Shown: positions 1 to 8,641, counted from the first letter of the stretch. The stretch: DNA of 47,804 bases from Alphaproteobacteria bacterium MarineAlpha3_Bin6 (GCA_002938035.1 PTLH01000003.1:1-47804); one strand, 5' to 3'. A program made the numbers and translations. The notes: generated from the letters alone by a model not told the origin.

Positions 1-103
1 CATGAATAAGTTCAATGTCTGTACCAAGTTCTCTTGCGATGCCAAACGTTTGGGCATTTCGGCCTGGATTATTGTCAATAAGAACGGATTTAGAATTTTC
101 CAT
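1..103 (-). CDS. N-terminal fragment of an ELM1-family-like protein
   Basis: This gene is cut by the window edge; only the first 34 codons are visible. The ATG is preceded by a GGAG ribosome site about 8 bases upstream, so the start is credible. The peptide has a beta strand (SVLIDNNPGR) followed by NAQTFGIARELG. This resembles the opening of the alphaproteobacterial mitochondrial-fission ELM1 family, a GT-B-like fold that typically starts with a strand, then a glycine, NQ and a helix. The family resemblance is inferred from a short stretch, so the name is tentative. It lies on the same strand as tctCBA, downstream of tctA. Confidence 0.5.
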   Translation of the reverse strand, partial: MENSKSVLIDNNPGRNAQTFGIARELGTDIELIH

Positions 104-239
104 AACAGAAGCTCCGAAAGATTTGATCTTTAATAATTGTAGCTAATTACGTCTTCGCACCATCTTTGATGGACTACGGATTGCACTTTTCTCCCGATGG
201 GATTGACCAAGTGATCCTCATAAATTTGGAAATGATCTA

Positions 240-1727
240 TCATTCTTCTTTGGTTCCTTTGTTTTTTTTAAATGAGAATGCAATTATTGAGATTATGCAT
301 ATCAGGATTACAACGGAAACGGGTCTACCCAATATAAAGCTAAGAGGTTGATAATCAGATATTATAAGGAGGTTTCTCATACCATCTTCTGCGATGGGTC
401 CCAGCACCAATCCCAAAAGTACGCCCGCGGGCGAGAAATCATGTTTTTCCATAAAGTATCCAAGAACTCCTAGGGCCATCATCAACCATACGTCATAAAC
501 GTTATTGGATCCGGCATAAACTCCCACAATACTGAAAACAATTACTAAGGGTCCAATAATACCACGCGGAAATAGTGTGAGATAAGCATAGCCCCGAGCC
601 AGTATCACTGCCACAAATGCCATCAAAACATTAGCACCGATAAATCCCCACATGATTGTATAAATTACTTCCGGATGGTTCTTAAAAAGACGCATACCAG
701 GCTGAAGACCATGAATTGTAAGAGCGCCCAATATCACTGCAGCAGAAATACCACCTGGAATTCCCAAAACAAACATTGGTATTAGAGAAGTTCCGGTAAC
801 GCCATTATTTGACCCTTCTGTGGCCGCTAGTCCCTTTATCTCACCTTTTCCAAATTGATCGCCGGGTTTGGCCCTTCGTATTTCCCATGAGTAGGCAATC
901 CACTGGGCTATACTTCCTCCAGCAGCAGGAATGATACCAACTACCAAACCGCACAACCAACCTCTGCAAAGTGACCACTTTACCGGTGCAATATCAGACA
1001 ATGTTGGCCATATACGCCAGGATAATTTTTTTAATCCAGATATATTGGTGTGAGGATCTCCCTCGCATAGTTGCAAACCCTGGGCAAAGGCAAATAAACC
1101 GATAATCGTTGGCATTATGCCAATACCGCTTTCAAGGCCGATAAAGTCAAAGGTGAAACGAGGAAAACTTGAAAAATGATCAACACCCACTGTGCTTAGG
1201 CAAAGTCCCAATAATCCCGAAATCAGACCTTTCCAAACTGAACCAAAAGAAACTGACGCGATTGCTGAAAGACCTAATAGAGCAATCAAAAAATATTCGG
1301 CTGGACCAAACCATAAAGATACCTGCGCCAATGGTCGGGACAATAAAAGGAGGGCGAAGCCACTTAGCAATCCACCTATCACAGATGCAAAAGCTGAAAT
1401 CCGAATCGCCTCTATAGCCTTTCCGCGTTTAGTTAATTCGTAACCCTCAATTGCGGAAGCTGCCGACGCAGATGTTCCTGGAGCCCGCAAGAGGATAGCT
1501 GAAAACGAACCACCGTAAATACCCGCTGCAAAACAGGATACCATCAGTATTAACGCTGTCTCCGGACTGAAAGAGAATGAAACAGGTATCAGCAAGGCAA
1601 TTGCCATTGGAGGGCTTAACCCTGGTATAGCTCCGATAATCAACCCCACCGAAACCCCAAGAAGCATAGCCAATAAATTATTCAGGGACAGAATATTGAC
1701 TAAATAAATTAAACTATCATCGATCAA
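240..1727 (-). CDS. tctA: TctA family large permease of a tripartite tricarboxylate transporter
   Basis: This is the large membrane subunit of a TTT carboxylate importer. At 495 residues it matches the usual length of about 500. The family signature GAIPGLSPPMAIALLIP lies near residues 32-48. The second conserved stretch IYGGSFSAILLRAPGTSASA follows near residue 70, and a mirrored PGG-containing motif (FVLGIPGGISAAVILG) lies in the second half, as expected for the two-repeat TctA fold. About ten to twelve hydrophobic segments are visible. The start is TTG, supported by a GGAGG ribosome site about 7 bases upstream. It is the last gene of the tctC-tctB-tctA operon. Its substrate cannot be read from sequence; family members carry citrate, other di/tricarboxylates or aromatic acids. 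Confidence 0.95.
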   Translation of the reverse strand: MIDDSLIYLVNILSLNNLLAMLLGVSVGLIIGAIPGLSPPMAIALLIPVSFSFSPETALILMVSCFAAGIYGGSFSAILLRAPGTSASAASAIEGYELTKRGKAIEAIRISAFASVIGGLLSGFALLLLSRPLAQVSLWFGPAEYFLIALLGLSAIASVSFGSVWKGLISGLLGLCLSTVGVDHFSSFPRFTFDFIGLESGIGIMPTIIGLFAFAQGLQLCEGDPHTNISGLKKLSWRIWPTLSDIAPVKWSLCRGWLCGLVVGIIPAAGGSIAQWIAYSWEIRRAKPGDQFGKGEIKGLAATEGSNNGVTGTSLIPMFVLGIPGGISAAVILGALTIHGLQPGMRLFKNHPEVIYTIMWGFIGANVLMAFVAVILARGYAYLTLFPRGIIGPLVIVFSIVGVYAGSNNVYDVWLMMALGVLGYFMEKHDFSPAGVLLGLVLGPIAEDGMRNLLIISDYQPLSFILGRPVSVVILICIISIIAFSFKKNKGTKEE

Positions 1728-1775
1728 AGTTCCCCCTCCCAGGGATTCTACTTAGTTTTTTCCAAAGTTGATCGG

Positions 1776-2213
1776 CTATATGATCAAACCTCGAGGCAGA
1801 CCTGCCTGAAGAAATAGTTCAAAGAAAGCATACATCATGGGTAAAGTGACAATTATGGTCAATATGACCGCCTTTGAATTGCGAACACCAACTAAGAAAC
1901 ATCCTAAGATGAGGAAAATCGTTGTAGAAAAATAATATCCAAGAAAAAAAATGGAAATGACGTAGAGAATTGATAGAAATAGTAAAAAAAAATGTTTGTT
2001 TGCATGATAACTAAAATCAAACCTTACTCGTTTTTTTTGCGTGCCCATTAAATCTTTTAGCAGCATTACAAACAAAATCGCTATTGCAATAGCTGCGCAG
2101 AATTGTGGCAGTTGATTTCCATCAGCTGGGAATTCATCCGAGGTTATCCAAACATATACAGAAATTGCTATCAGAATTACTGATGTCAGAATTTTTGAAA
2201 ATTTTACAGACAT
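1776..2213 (-). CDS. tctB: TctB family small permease of a tripartite tricarboxylate transporter
   Basis: This is the small membrane subunit of the TTT importer, 145 residues with four predicted transmembrane helices, which is the usual TctB topology. The first helix is near residues 8-24, then a pair of helices (ILFVMLL and FLLFLSILYVISIFFLGYYF regions) and a C-terminal helix. TctB proteins diverge quickly, so position between tctC and tctA is the strongest evidence. The ATG has no obvious ribosome site. The gene is separated from tctC by about 150 bases that include a perfect stem-loop, so it is probably made at a lower level than the binding protein. Confidence 0.88.
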   Translation of the reverse strand: MSVKFSKILTSVILIAISVYVWITSDEFPADGNQLPQFCAAIAIAILFVMLLKDLMGTQKKRVRFDFSYHANKHFFLLFLSILYVISIFFLGYYFSTTIFLILGCFLVGVRNSKAVILTIIVTLPMMYAFFELFLQAGLPRGLII

Positions 2214-2307
2214 CGATTTGAGATCATTGTTTTACAGTTTTTCTTCACAATGATTAGCCTCAATTAAACTTTTAAATTATTTAGAACCGTACTGGCTTTG
2301 CCAAGAT

Positions 2308-2346
2308 GACTACAGCGCCTGATCTTGATGACTAGGCGCTGTAGTC
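2308..2346 (-). promoter_or_regulatory. Intercistronic 12-bp stem-loop between tctC and tctB
   Basis: GACTACAGCGCC (2308-2319) is the exact reverse complement of GGCGCTGTAGTC (2335-2346), with a 15-base spacer. It lies 17 bases beyond the tctC stop codon. In the direction of transcription no U-run follows it, so it does not look like a plain terminator. It is better read as a 3'-end stabiliser or processing barrier for tctC mRNA. A T-run lies on the other side, in the plus direction, but no plus-strand gene would use it. Confidence 0.7.
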
Positions 2347-2362
2347 TTAAGCATTTTTTTGT

Positions 2363-3349
2363 CTATTTTGGCAAATCCCAAAATTTTACTTTCCCAACTG
2401 TAGCAGCAAGTGCGGTCAGAAAATCCTTCAGTTTTGTACCATCCACTTTCCAAAGAGTGTTGTGACCCCTAAGCTCTCGAACGCCGTATTCGGGGGTATC
2501 CATCGCCTTTTGGATGGCCGCAGTTAGTATCTTGTTTTTTTCATCTGGCAATCCCGGAGCAGCCACTAAAACCCTCGCAGCGAAATTATAATTCTTCACT
2601 CCTGAAGCCTCTTCGAATGTAGGGACTGTTGGCAAATGGTTTGATCTTTGTTTTGCCAGCACCGCCAGTGGACGCAGCTTACCTTCCAGCATATGAGGCA
2701 CAAAATAACTGATATTACCTCCTACCGCGTCAGCAGTTTTGCCGTAAAGTTCCTGCAATTTTTTGGCATCGTTATTGCCAAAAATCTTCTTCACCTTGAA
2801 ACCCGGAATGAATTTTTCTGCAAAGGCGACAGCTTGATGATCATCGCTTCCAAAGCCGCCGACGCTAATTTTGATCTCATTTGGGTGAGTTTTGACATAG
2901 GCGATAAATTCTGGAAGTGTCTGAAATCTTTTATCACCTTCCCTTACAAGCCATGTGCAGGGATCAATACTATGACCAGTCAGGAAATTGAAAGAATCAA
3001 GGTTATTCTTATTTTTCATTTTTGGATTGAGATAGGAAAGCATGTGAGGGAAATTTACCCATCCAATGGTATGATCATCTTTCTTGGGATCCCATTTCGC
3101 CATTTTTGACCAGGCGACCCATCCGCCACCGCCACCCATATTGATAACCTTTACAGGTACACCCAGTGTTTTAGAGAGATAGGGCGCAAAAAGTCGGGCA
3201 GTCCTGTCTGTCCCACCACCGGGTTTCCAAGGAACTACCATTGTAATGGGTCCCTTTGGGTATTGTTCAGCTTTAATTTCCGTTGCCGTAAATACTACCG
3301 ACAACGCGACGGCAATAAACACGACTTTTGACTGAAAATTGGAATACAT
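2363..3349 (-). CDS. tctC: TctC/Bug family periplasmic substrate-binding protein
   Basis: This is the soluble receptor of the TTT importer, 328 residues from the chosen start. A Sec signal peptide is visible: MYSNFQSK, a hydrophobic core (VVFIAVALSVVF), and a likely cleavage after IKA near residue 27. The mature protein opens with YPKGPITMVVPWKPGGGTDR, the Bug-family first strand and loop that hold the ligand carboxylate. I chose ATG 3349 rather than an in-frame start 14 codons upstream because AGGAGG sits 6 bases before it and the signal peptide begins there. It is the first transporter gene, so the operon reads tctC-tctB-tctA. The Bug family binds diverse carboxylates and the ligand here is unknown. 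Confidence 0.95.
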   Translation of the reverse strand: MYSNFQSKVVFIAVALSVVFTATEIKAEQYPKGPITMVVPWKPGGGTDRTARLFAPYLSKTLGVPVKVINMGGGGGWVAWSKMAKWDPKKDDHTIGWVNFPHMLSYLNPKMKNKNNLDSFNFLTGHSIDPCTWLVREGDKRFQTLPEFIAYVKTHPNEIKISVGGFGSDDHQAVAFAEKFIPGFKVKKIFGNNDAKKLQELYGKTADAVGGNISYFVPHMLEGKLRPLAVLAKQRSNHLPTVPTFEEASGVKNYNFAARVLVAAPGLPDEKNKILTAAIQKAMDTPEYGVRELRGHNTLWKVDGTKLKDFLTALAATVGKVKFWDLPK

Positions 3350-3424
3350 ATCATGCCTCCTGTTTATTATTGATGCAGTTAGGTTAGCCATTAAGCGTTC
3401 GTGTCGTCAACCTACCCTCAGACC

Positions 3425-4564
3425 TTACCTCAACTGCGGCATCACTTCCTTAGAGAACAACTCCAGGTTTTTGACGGTTAATTCGTGGGGCAGGGTGCCA
3501 AATTGTAGTGTACAGACGATATGTTCCAGGCCAACTTGGTCATGACATTCCCCCAGAATTTCCTGAACAGTATTGGGACTACCGCAAATGAACATACGGT
3601 TATCCATAAGGCGGCTTATTTCCCGTCCGCCGCTCAGCATTTCCCGCTTAGCTTCTGCAATTTTTTTCATAGATTTGAGAGTTGTATATCCTGGTGGTAG
3701 CAGCATCTCGTTGGTCATACGTAAGAACTTATTATAAAAAGCTTCAATGTGGGGTTTGGCCTCTTTAAGAGCGATCTCATCAGTTTCTCCCACGTAGATG
3801 GGTACAGCCCAACCAAGCTGTTCCCCGCTCGCTTCATAATTCCATTCTTTTTCTGCGATATCCCTATACATTTGGAAGAAAGTTGAAACGGCTTCAAAAG
3901 GACTATAGGTGTTGAGATATACATATTTGCGGGTAGGTTCAGAAGCCCAACGAATTGTTTCTTCACTGCCCTGGGAGGGGATCCAGACTGGAGGATGTGG
4001 CTGCTGAAATGGGCGTGGCCACGTATTAACGTATTCGAAGTGATAGTGATCACCTTCGAAGGGGAATGGGCCAGTCTTGGTCCAGGCCTCGATGATGAGA
4101 TCGTGAGCTTCTTGGAAGCGTTCTAGTGAAAATGCAGGGTTCACACCAGTTGCATGATATTCTACGCCAATTCCTCGTACGAACCCTGAGATTAACCGCC
4201 CGCCGCTTATGTTATCGATCATGGCGTATTCCTCGGCAATGGTCAGAGGATTATTGACCAATGGCAAAGCTCGGCCTAATACCGCAATTTTGGCTTGCGT
4301 CGTGGTGCGTGCCAGTGCACCTGCAATAACTCCAGGCGACGGCATCAGCCCGTAGGCGGTCTGATGATGCTCGTTAACGCACACACCGTCATACCCGAGT
4401 GCATCTGCAAGTTCGAGTTCATCCAGATAGCGCCGGTAGAGTTTGTTTCCTTCTTTGGGGTTAAAATAGCTGTTGGGGAGAACCAAACTGGCAGAGGAGT
4501 ATTTTTTATCATAGTCCAAATCCAATGGGCCGTAAGGCATTAGGCCAAAATAATAGAATTTCAT
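3425..4564 (-). CDS. LLM class flavin-dependent monooxygenase
   Basis: This is a luciferase-like (bacterial luciferase alpha-type) TIM-barrel oxidoreductase of 379 residues, a normal length. It would use reduced FMN supplied by a separate reductase to oxygenate a small organic substrate. Visible family landmarks are NEHH at residues 64-67, followed by MPSPGVIAGALA, and NNPLTIAEEYAMIDNISGGR at 104-123, the typical barrel strands lining the flavin site. The start ATG overlaps the stop of the upstream alpha/beta hydrolase (ATGA), implying translational coupling. The tctCBA importer follows 75 bases downstream on the same strand. The substrate is not predictable; a joint role with the importer and hydrolase in degrading an ester or carboxylate is an inference from position. 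Confidence 0.92.
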   Translation of the reverse strand: MKFYYFGLMPYGPLDLDYDKKYSSASLVLPNSYFNPKEGNKLYRRYLDELELADALGYDGVCVNEHHQTAYGLMPSPGVIAGALARTTTQAKIAVLGRALPLVNNPLTIAEEYAMIDNISGGRLISGFVRGIGVEYHATGVNPAFSLERFQEAHDLIIEAWTKTGPFPFEGDHYHFEYVNTWPRPFQQPHPPVWIPSQGSEETIRWASEPTRKYVYLNTYSPFEAVSTFFQMYRDIAEKEWNYEASGEQLGWAVPIYVGETDEIALKEAKPHIEAFYNKFLRMTNEMLLPPGYTTLKSMKKIAEAKREMLSGGREISRLMDNRMFICGSPNTVQEILGECHDQVGLEHIVCTLQFGTLPHELTVKNLELFSKEVMPQLR

Positions 4565-5346
4565 GAGTTTGTTTCCGACAAAAACGATTTTAAACTATGG
4601 TAAAATGCTTCCGGCTGATCCATGTGAGGTACGTGTCCGCAGTCTTTGAGAATTTGTGTTTGAGCATGTGGGATCAGGTTTTTGAATGCAGATGCATACT
4701 CGACAGGAAAGATTTTGTCCTGATCGCCCCAGATAATTAACGTAGGTACATCGATACGATGGAGCCACTTTTCAAGGTCGGGGTTATAAAACCGGGGGTG
4801 CCAAGCGTATCTGGCAGCGGCAACACGGTTTTTAACCATAAACTCCAGCTCTTCGCTAGTCGGTTCTTGCGACAAAATATCATTGATAATATCCTGATTA
4901 ACATAAAGGTTTCTGACGAGTTCTTCCGGGGACCAGAGGAATGGATCACCCTTGGGCACTCCTTTAACGTGAATGCCTGCCGACGAAACTAATGCGATAC
5001 TTTTCACGTTAGTAGTAGAGCGGATGGCTATTTCTGCGGCGATCCAACCTCCCAAAGAAAACCCCACTAGGTGAATGTCTTTAAGGCCTAATTCCTGGAT
5101 GAAATCCAAGTAGTAGAACGCTAGGTCAGAAACCGAACTTAACCGTTTGGACTGGTCGGAGAGCCCGAAGCCGGGATGGTCTGGTAGGAGGACATCAAAA
5201 TCTTCGGCAAGTTTTGAGGCTAATTCCTTTAAATTAGCCGACCCACCAGCGCCATGAAGTAAAAGCAAGGTCTGACCAGAACCGCCACGGGATATATGAA
5301 CCATAGCGTCATAAATTTCTAATTGATGGTTGTCCTGAGTAGCCAA
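4561..5346 (-). CDS. Alpha/beta hydrolase
   Basis: This is a 261-residue alpha/beta hydrolase-fold enzyme. Visible parts are the oxyanion-hole HGAGG at residues 31-35, a nucleophile elbow GFSLGG at 95-100 with Ser97, a likely catalytic acid in WGDQD (206-210), and the catalytic His in CGHVPHMD (His238). The complete triad suggests an active esterase, lactonase or C-C hydrolase (MhpC-like). The start is TTG (5344-5346) with GGGAG about 6 bases upstream. It is the first gene of the leftward operon and overlaps the monooxygenase gene by four bases. The natural substrate is unknown. Confidence 0.92.
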   Translation of the reverse strand: MATQDNHQLEIYDAMVHISRGGSGQTLLLLHGAGGSANLKELASKLAEDFDVLLPDHPGFGLSDQSKRLSSVSDLAFYYLDFIQELGLKDIHLVGFSLGGWIAAEIAIRSTTNVKSIALVSSAGIHVKGVPKGDPFLWSPEELVRNLYVNQDIINDILSQEPTSEELEFMVKNRVAAARYAWHPRFYNPDLEKWLHRIDVPTLIIWGDQDKIFPVEYASAFKNLIPHAQTQILKDCGHVPHMDQPEAFYHSLKSFLSETNS

Positions 5347-5655
5347 AACCGTCTCCCAAAACGATTACTTCGCTCACCGCATCTTATAACTTAAATTCCG
5401 TATAGTCAGGCGCGTCAGTCGAATTTTGATCTCCAGAAAATGATACATAAAATGAGGTTCAAGAAAGAGTTAATTTGCAACGTGATTGCTACCTGAAAAT
5501 CATAGTTTCCCGAAACAATGAACCCTTCCAACAAAAGAGGGGTGAGTCAAAGCCGGGAATGACCAAAGACCGATTGTATGCCGATGTCTTATTTCCTATG
5601 TATTATGATTAATTTGGAAGATTACTCCGCAAAATTTTTCTGTATTAGTCCTCTA
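5347..5655. other. Divergent intergenic region, no gene seen
   Basis: About 300 bases separate the leftward hydrolase operon from the rightward DMT transporter, so it must hold promoters for both. I find no convincing -35/-10 pair, operator palindrome or RNA element. In-frame upstream starts for the transporter exist at 5578 and 5605, but they would add residues unlike the family. Confidence 0.4.
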
Positions 5656-6552
5656 ATGAAACAAACCTTGTCTCTGATTTGTACGCTTGCTGCTACCCTC
5701 ATCTGGGGAACCACCTTTATTGCTCAAGATCAGGGAATGGGGCATATTGGGCCCCTTACATTCAACGCTGTTAGGTTCTTCTTTGGTTTCCTGGTTTTAT
5801 TACCATTAGCATTCATTTTTGAATTTAGTTTAACGAATATTCAGATTATTACCGAAAAACGGGTTATACCCAATTTGATTTATATAGGATTATTCCTATT
5901 CTTGGGTAGTATTTTGCAGCAGTACTCACTTTTGTATACCGACGTTGCGAACTCTGCATTCTTTACTATTTTGTATGTTGCTTTTGTTCCTTTAATCGCC
6001 TTTTTCCTATACTCAAAAAGAATCCACTGGTCAGTGTGGCCTTCAATTTTAGCGTGTTTGATCGGCGGTTACTTTTTAAGTGAATTTAGCAATGCAATTG
6101 TGAGAAAAGGCGACACTTTGGTCGTCGTAGGGGCCTTATTTTGGGGTTTACATATTGTCTTTATTTCAAAAATTCTTTTAATTTTTAATTTTCCATTATT
6201 AATAGCTTCAATTCAGTGTTTAGTAGTTGCGATTTTATCTTTTATTCTTGCTCTAATTTTTGAGGAATTTTTAATTCAAAACATCCAATTAGAAATTTCA
6301 GAAATTCTATATGCCGGAATATTGTCGAGTGGTTTTGGTTTCCTGTTACAAATTTATGGGCAAAGATTTATTTCTCCTGCACCGGTAGCAATTATATTTT
6401 CCATGGAGGGTGTGTTTGCTGCTATAGCTGCGTGGTTTTTTCTGGAACAGATACTCAACTTTGATCAGATTTTGGGATGTTTTTTTATACTGTTGGGGGT
6501 CTTGATTTCCCAATTGTGTCCTATGATTAGTCGCAAATACTCTTCAGATTAG
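5656..6552 (+). CDS. DMT/EamA family transporter
   Basis: This is an inner-membrane drug/metabolite transporter of 298 residues from the chosen start, typical for the family, with ten hydrophobic helices in two EamA repeats. The N-terminus (TLAATLIWGTTFIAQDQG) is the characteristic first helix with its WG(T/S)xF motif. The second repeat carries GALFWGLHIVFISK. I chose ATG 5656 because the open frame upstream (to 5578) adds 26 residues not seen in relatives, although no clear ribosome site supports either start. It stands alone between two minus-strand operons and probably exports an amino acid or other metabolite. Its base composition is more AT-rich than its neighbours by eye. Confidence 0.9.
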   Translation: MKQTLSLICTLAATLIWGTTFIAQDQGMGHIGPLTFNAVRFFFGFLVLLPLAFIFEFSLTNIQIITEKRVIPNLIYIGLFLFLGSILQQYSLLYTDVANSAFFTILYVAFVPLIAFFLYSKRIHWSVWPSILACLIGGYFLSEFSNAIVRKGDTLVVVGALFWGLHIVFISKILLIFNFPLLIASIQCLVVAILSFILALIFEEFLIQNIQLEISEILYAGILSSGFGFLLQIYGQRFISPAPVAIIFSMEGVFAAIAAWFFLEQILNFDQILGCFFILLGVLISQLCPMISRKYSSD

Positions 6553-6720
6553 GAATTTCATATTTTTAGAGATAATGCTAGGCGTATAGAATACACTAGA
6601 GATCACAACAGGCACTCAGACCAAATCTTTCTGTTTCAGTGCTAATGTCCGCCTAAGTTTGACATTCACGGGGCGATCCTTGTGCTGCACTAAAAACTTT
6701 AATGCGGTCTCAATAATATT

Positions 6721-8052
6721 TTATTCAATAGCCAATAAACTTGGAATTATTAAGGTTAGGGAGGGGACGGAAATTATCAAAGCTATTCTGATGAAGTCCG
6801 ACGTTATGAAAGGAACTACACCCTTAAAAGTATCAATCATGGGAACGTCTTTAGCCATAGAATTAATGACAAAGACGTTCAGGCCTACGGGTGGAGTAAT
6901 GAGCCCCATCTCCACGACGATCAACGAAATAATACCAAACCAGAGTTTGAGATCTTCACCTTCGAACCCAAATCCAAAATCAAGGCCTGCAATAATTGGC
7001 CAGAAAATGGGTACTGTAAGTAAAATCATGGACAAACTATCCATGACAAAACCCAATAAGATATAAAGGGCTATCATACCGAGCAGTATGGTGAATGGTG
7101 AGAAACCGGAATGTTGGAAGAAGTCTGCAGCAAAATTAGGAAGTTCAGAAAATCCTAAAAAAGCATTGAAGATGGCCGCGCCTAGGAGGATTAAGAAAAT
7201 CATCGCGGTGGTTTGCCCAGTGCTTATAAGAGCGTCAAAAAACCCCTGGAGACGCATTTTTCCTTTGGTGATGGCAATGATAAATGCGCCCACCGCTCCT
7301 ACGCCGGCACCTTCGGTGGGAGTAAATATGCCTGCATAGATACCGCCCATAACAAGTATAAAAATTGCGATAACCGGCCAAATTTCTGCTAAAGCTGCCC
7401 ATTTGACCGAACGTGTTTGGCGTTCTCCTGCTGGTCCAGCGTCAGGATTGATCCGGACTACAATAGCGATGGTTAGGATGTATCCAAGAGCAGCAAGTAC
7501 CCCTGGTATAAAGGCTGCTTGAAATAAGGCGGCGACGCTTGCTTCTACCATTACTGCGTAAATAATTAAAATTAGGGACGGTGGAATCAGTATTCCCAGT
7601 GTTCCGCCAGCGGCCAACGCGCCTGTGGCCAGTGAGCCGGAATAGTTAAAACGCCTTAATTCCGGAAGTGCAACTTGTCCCATTGTCGCTGCTGTTGCTA
7701 GCGACGATCCTGTAATTGCCCCAAAACCAGCGCAACCACCAACCGCAGCCATAGCAACGCCACCTCTATGATGTCCCAACCAAACATTCGCAGCATTAAA
7801 TAGAGCCTGACTGAGACCGGCCTTTGCAGCAAATTGCCCCATAAGAATAAAAAGGGGTACAACCGATAAAATATCTGAGGTAAAGCGCCAATACGTCTCC
7901 GTTTTTAAATAACTTAATAGTGCTACTGGGCCGGCAATCGTAACATACCCCACCATCCCGACACTTATCATGGCCACGCCTATCGGGATGCGTACTGCGA
8001 GCAGAAGTAACAGAATACCGAAACCTGATACACCAATTTCAAAGTCACTCAT
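6721..8052 (-). CDS. dctM: TRAP transporter large permease (DctM family)
   Basis: This is the large membrane subunit of a TRAP importer, the sodium-coupled channel component. It is 443 residues, the usual size, with about twelve to thirteen hydrophobic segments. Conserved landmarks are GFGAITGSSLATAATMG (residues 109-125) and GGTLGILIPPSL (149-160). The second inverted repeat carries FTPTEGAGVGAVGAF and, near the C-terminus, LITPPVGLNVFVIN. It starts 14 bases after dctQ and ends the dctP-dctQ-dctM operon. TRAP systems take up organic acids such as C4-dicarboxylates, sialate, ectoine or aromatic acids; the cargo is not evident here. Confidence 0.96.
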   Translation of the reverse strand: MSDFEIGVSGFGILLLLLAVRIPIGVAMISVGMVGYVTIAGPVALLSYLKTETYWRFTSDILSVVPLFILMGQFAAKAGLSQALFNAANVWLGHHRGGVAMAAVGGCAGFGAITGSSLATAATMGQVALPELRRFNYSGSLATGALAAGGTLGILIPPSLILIIYAVMVEASVAALFQAAFIPGVLAALGYILTIAIVVRINPDAGPAGERQTRSVKWAALAEIWPVIAIFILVMGGIYAGIFTPTEGAGVGAVGAFIIAITKGKMRLQGFFDALISTGQTTAMIFLILLGAAIFNAFLGFSELPNFAADFFQHSGFSPFTILLGMIALYILLGFVMDSLSMILLTVPIFWPIIAGLDFGFGFEGEDLKLWFGIISLIVVEMGLITPPVGLNVFVINSMAKDVPMIDTFKGVVPFITSDFIRIALIISVPSLTLIIPSLLAIE

Positions 8053-8066
8053 GTTTTGCGTCTCGG

Positions 8067-8603
8067 TTATTCGTTGAAGTAGCGGTTTGCTCTAGTTTCG
8101 GCAATGCTACGGCCGAGTGTATAGATGATGATAATAACCAGAAAACTCATGAAAACTATTGAGATAGGAAATGTGCTCCATCGGGGAAATCCAATGGTCA
8201 TAGAGACTTCGTTGACGTCGTGCATATCTATCGCACCATAGATCATTCGCCAGGTTAACATTAATCCGATCGCTAAAAAGATGAGGCCCGCAATAATGTC
8301 TGCAATTGTTTTTGCTCTTGTGGGGGCGTTATTCATGAAAAAGTCGACCAGGACGTTACCACGCATAAGCTGGCAATAGGGCAAGCAGGCAAACACCGCA
8401 ACACCCGTGCCTATGGCGACCAACTCAAAATCACCTGGTACGGGAGCATCTAAGAATTTGCGACCAAATACGCTAATGGTGGTTAGGATAGCAAGAATGA
8501 ACAATATCACTCCTCCAAAGACCGCCATCCATTTAGATATTAAATAAAGAACCCGGCCCACAGGATCTTTGGGCCGGGCTTTTGTGTCACCTATTTCCGA
8601 CAC
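8067..8603 (-). CDS. dctQ: TRAP transporter small permease (DctQ family)
   Basis: This is the small four-helix membrane subunit of the TRAP importer, 178 residues. A roughly 25-residue cytoplasmic lead is followed by helix 1 (MAVFGGVILFILAILTTISV), the conserved FGRKFLDAPVPGDFEL segment, and three more helices. The start is GTG with no recognisable ribosome site. The N-terminal codons contain a perfect GC-rich 9-bp stem-loop (8552-8578), and a second stem-loop overlaps the dctP stop just upstream. Translation may therefore depend on coupling to dctP and be kept low. The start is not certain, but the DPVGRVLYLISKW lead looks like that of relatives. Confidence 0.93.
   Translation of the reverse strand: MSEIGDTKARPKDPVGRVLYLISKWMAVFGGVILFILAILTTISVFGRKFLDAPVPGDFELVAIGTGVAVFACLPYCQLMRGNVLVDFFMNNAPTRAKTIADIIAGLIFLAIGLMLTWRMIYGAIDMHDVNEVSMTIGFPRWSTFPISIVFMSFLVIIIIYTLGRSIAETRANRYFNE
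8552..8578 (-). promoter_or_regulatory. GC-rich stem-loop inside the first codons of dctQ
   Basis: CCCGGCCCA (8552-8560) pairs perfectly with TGGGCCGGG (8570-8578) around a 9-base loop. On the transcribed (minus) strand the stem is followed by TTCTTTATTT, a loose T-rich tail. It therefore resembles an intragenic attenuator that would end some transcripts just after dctP. It sits at about codons 9-17 of dctQ. Function is inferred; the pairing is directly visible. Confidence 0.55.
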
Positions 8604-8621
8604 AATTTTATGTCAACAAAC

Positions 8622-8641
8622 TAAGGATGATAAAATCCTTA
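8622..8641 (-). promoter_or_regulatory. Stem-loop overlapping the dctP stop codon
   Basis: TAAGGAT (8622-8628) and ATCCTTA (8635-8641) form a perfect 7-bp stem with a 6-base loop. The TAA stop of dctP (8639-8641 on the plus numbering) is part of the stem. The dctQ GTG lies about 18 bases downstream. It could protect the dctP mRNA end or modulate dctQ initiation. Confidence 0.5.

Noticed and set aside
2648..3109. A 153-codon plus-strand frame opposite tctC
   Set aside because: It lies entirely within the well-supported binding-protein gene on the other strand, and its translation has no family resemblance.
6659..7066. A 135-codon plus-strand frame opposite dctM
   Set aside because: It is the antisense of well-conserved DctM coding sequence and has no domain character.
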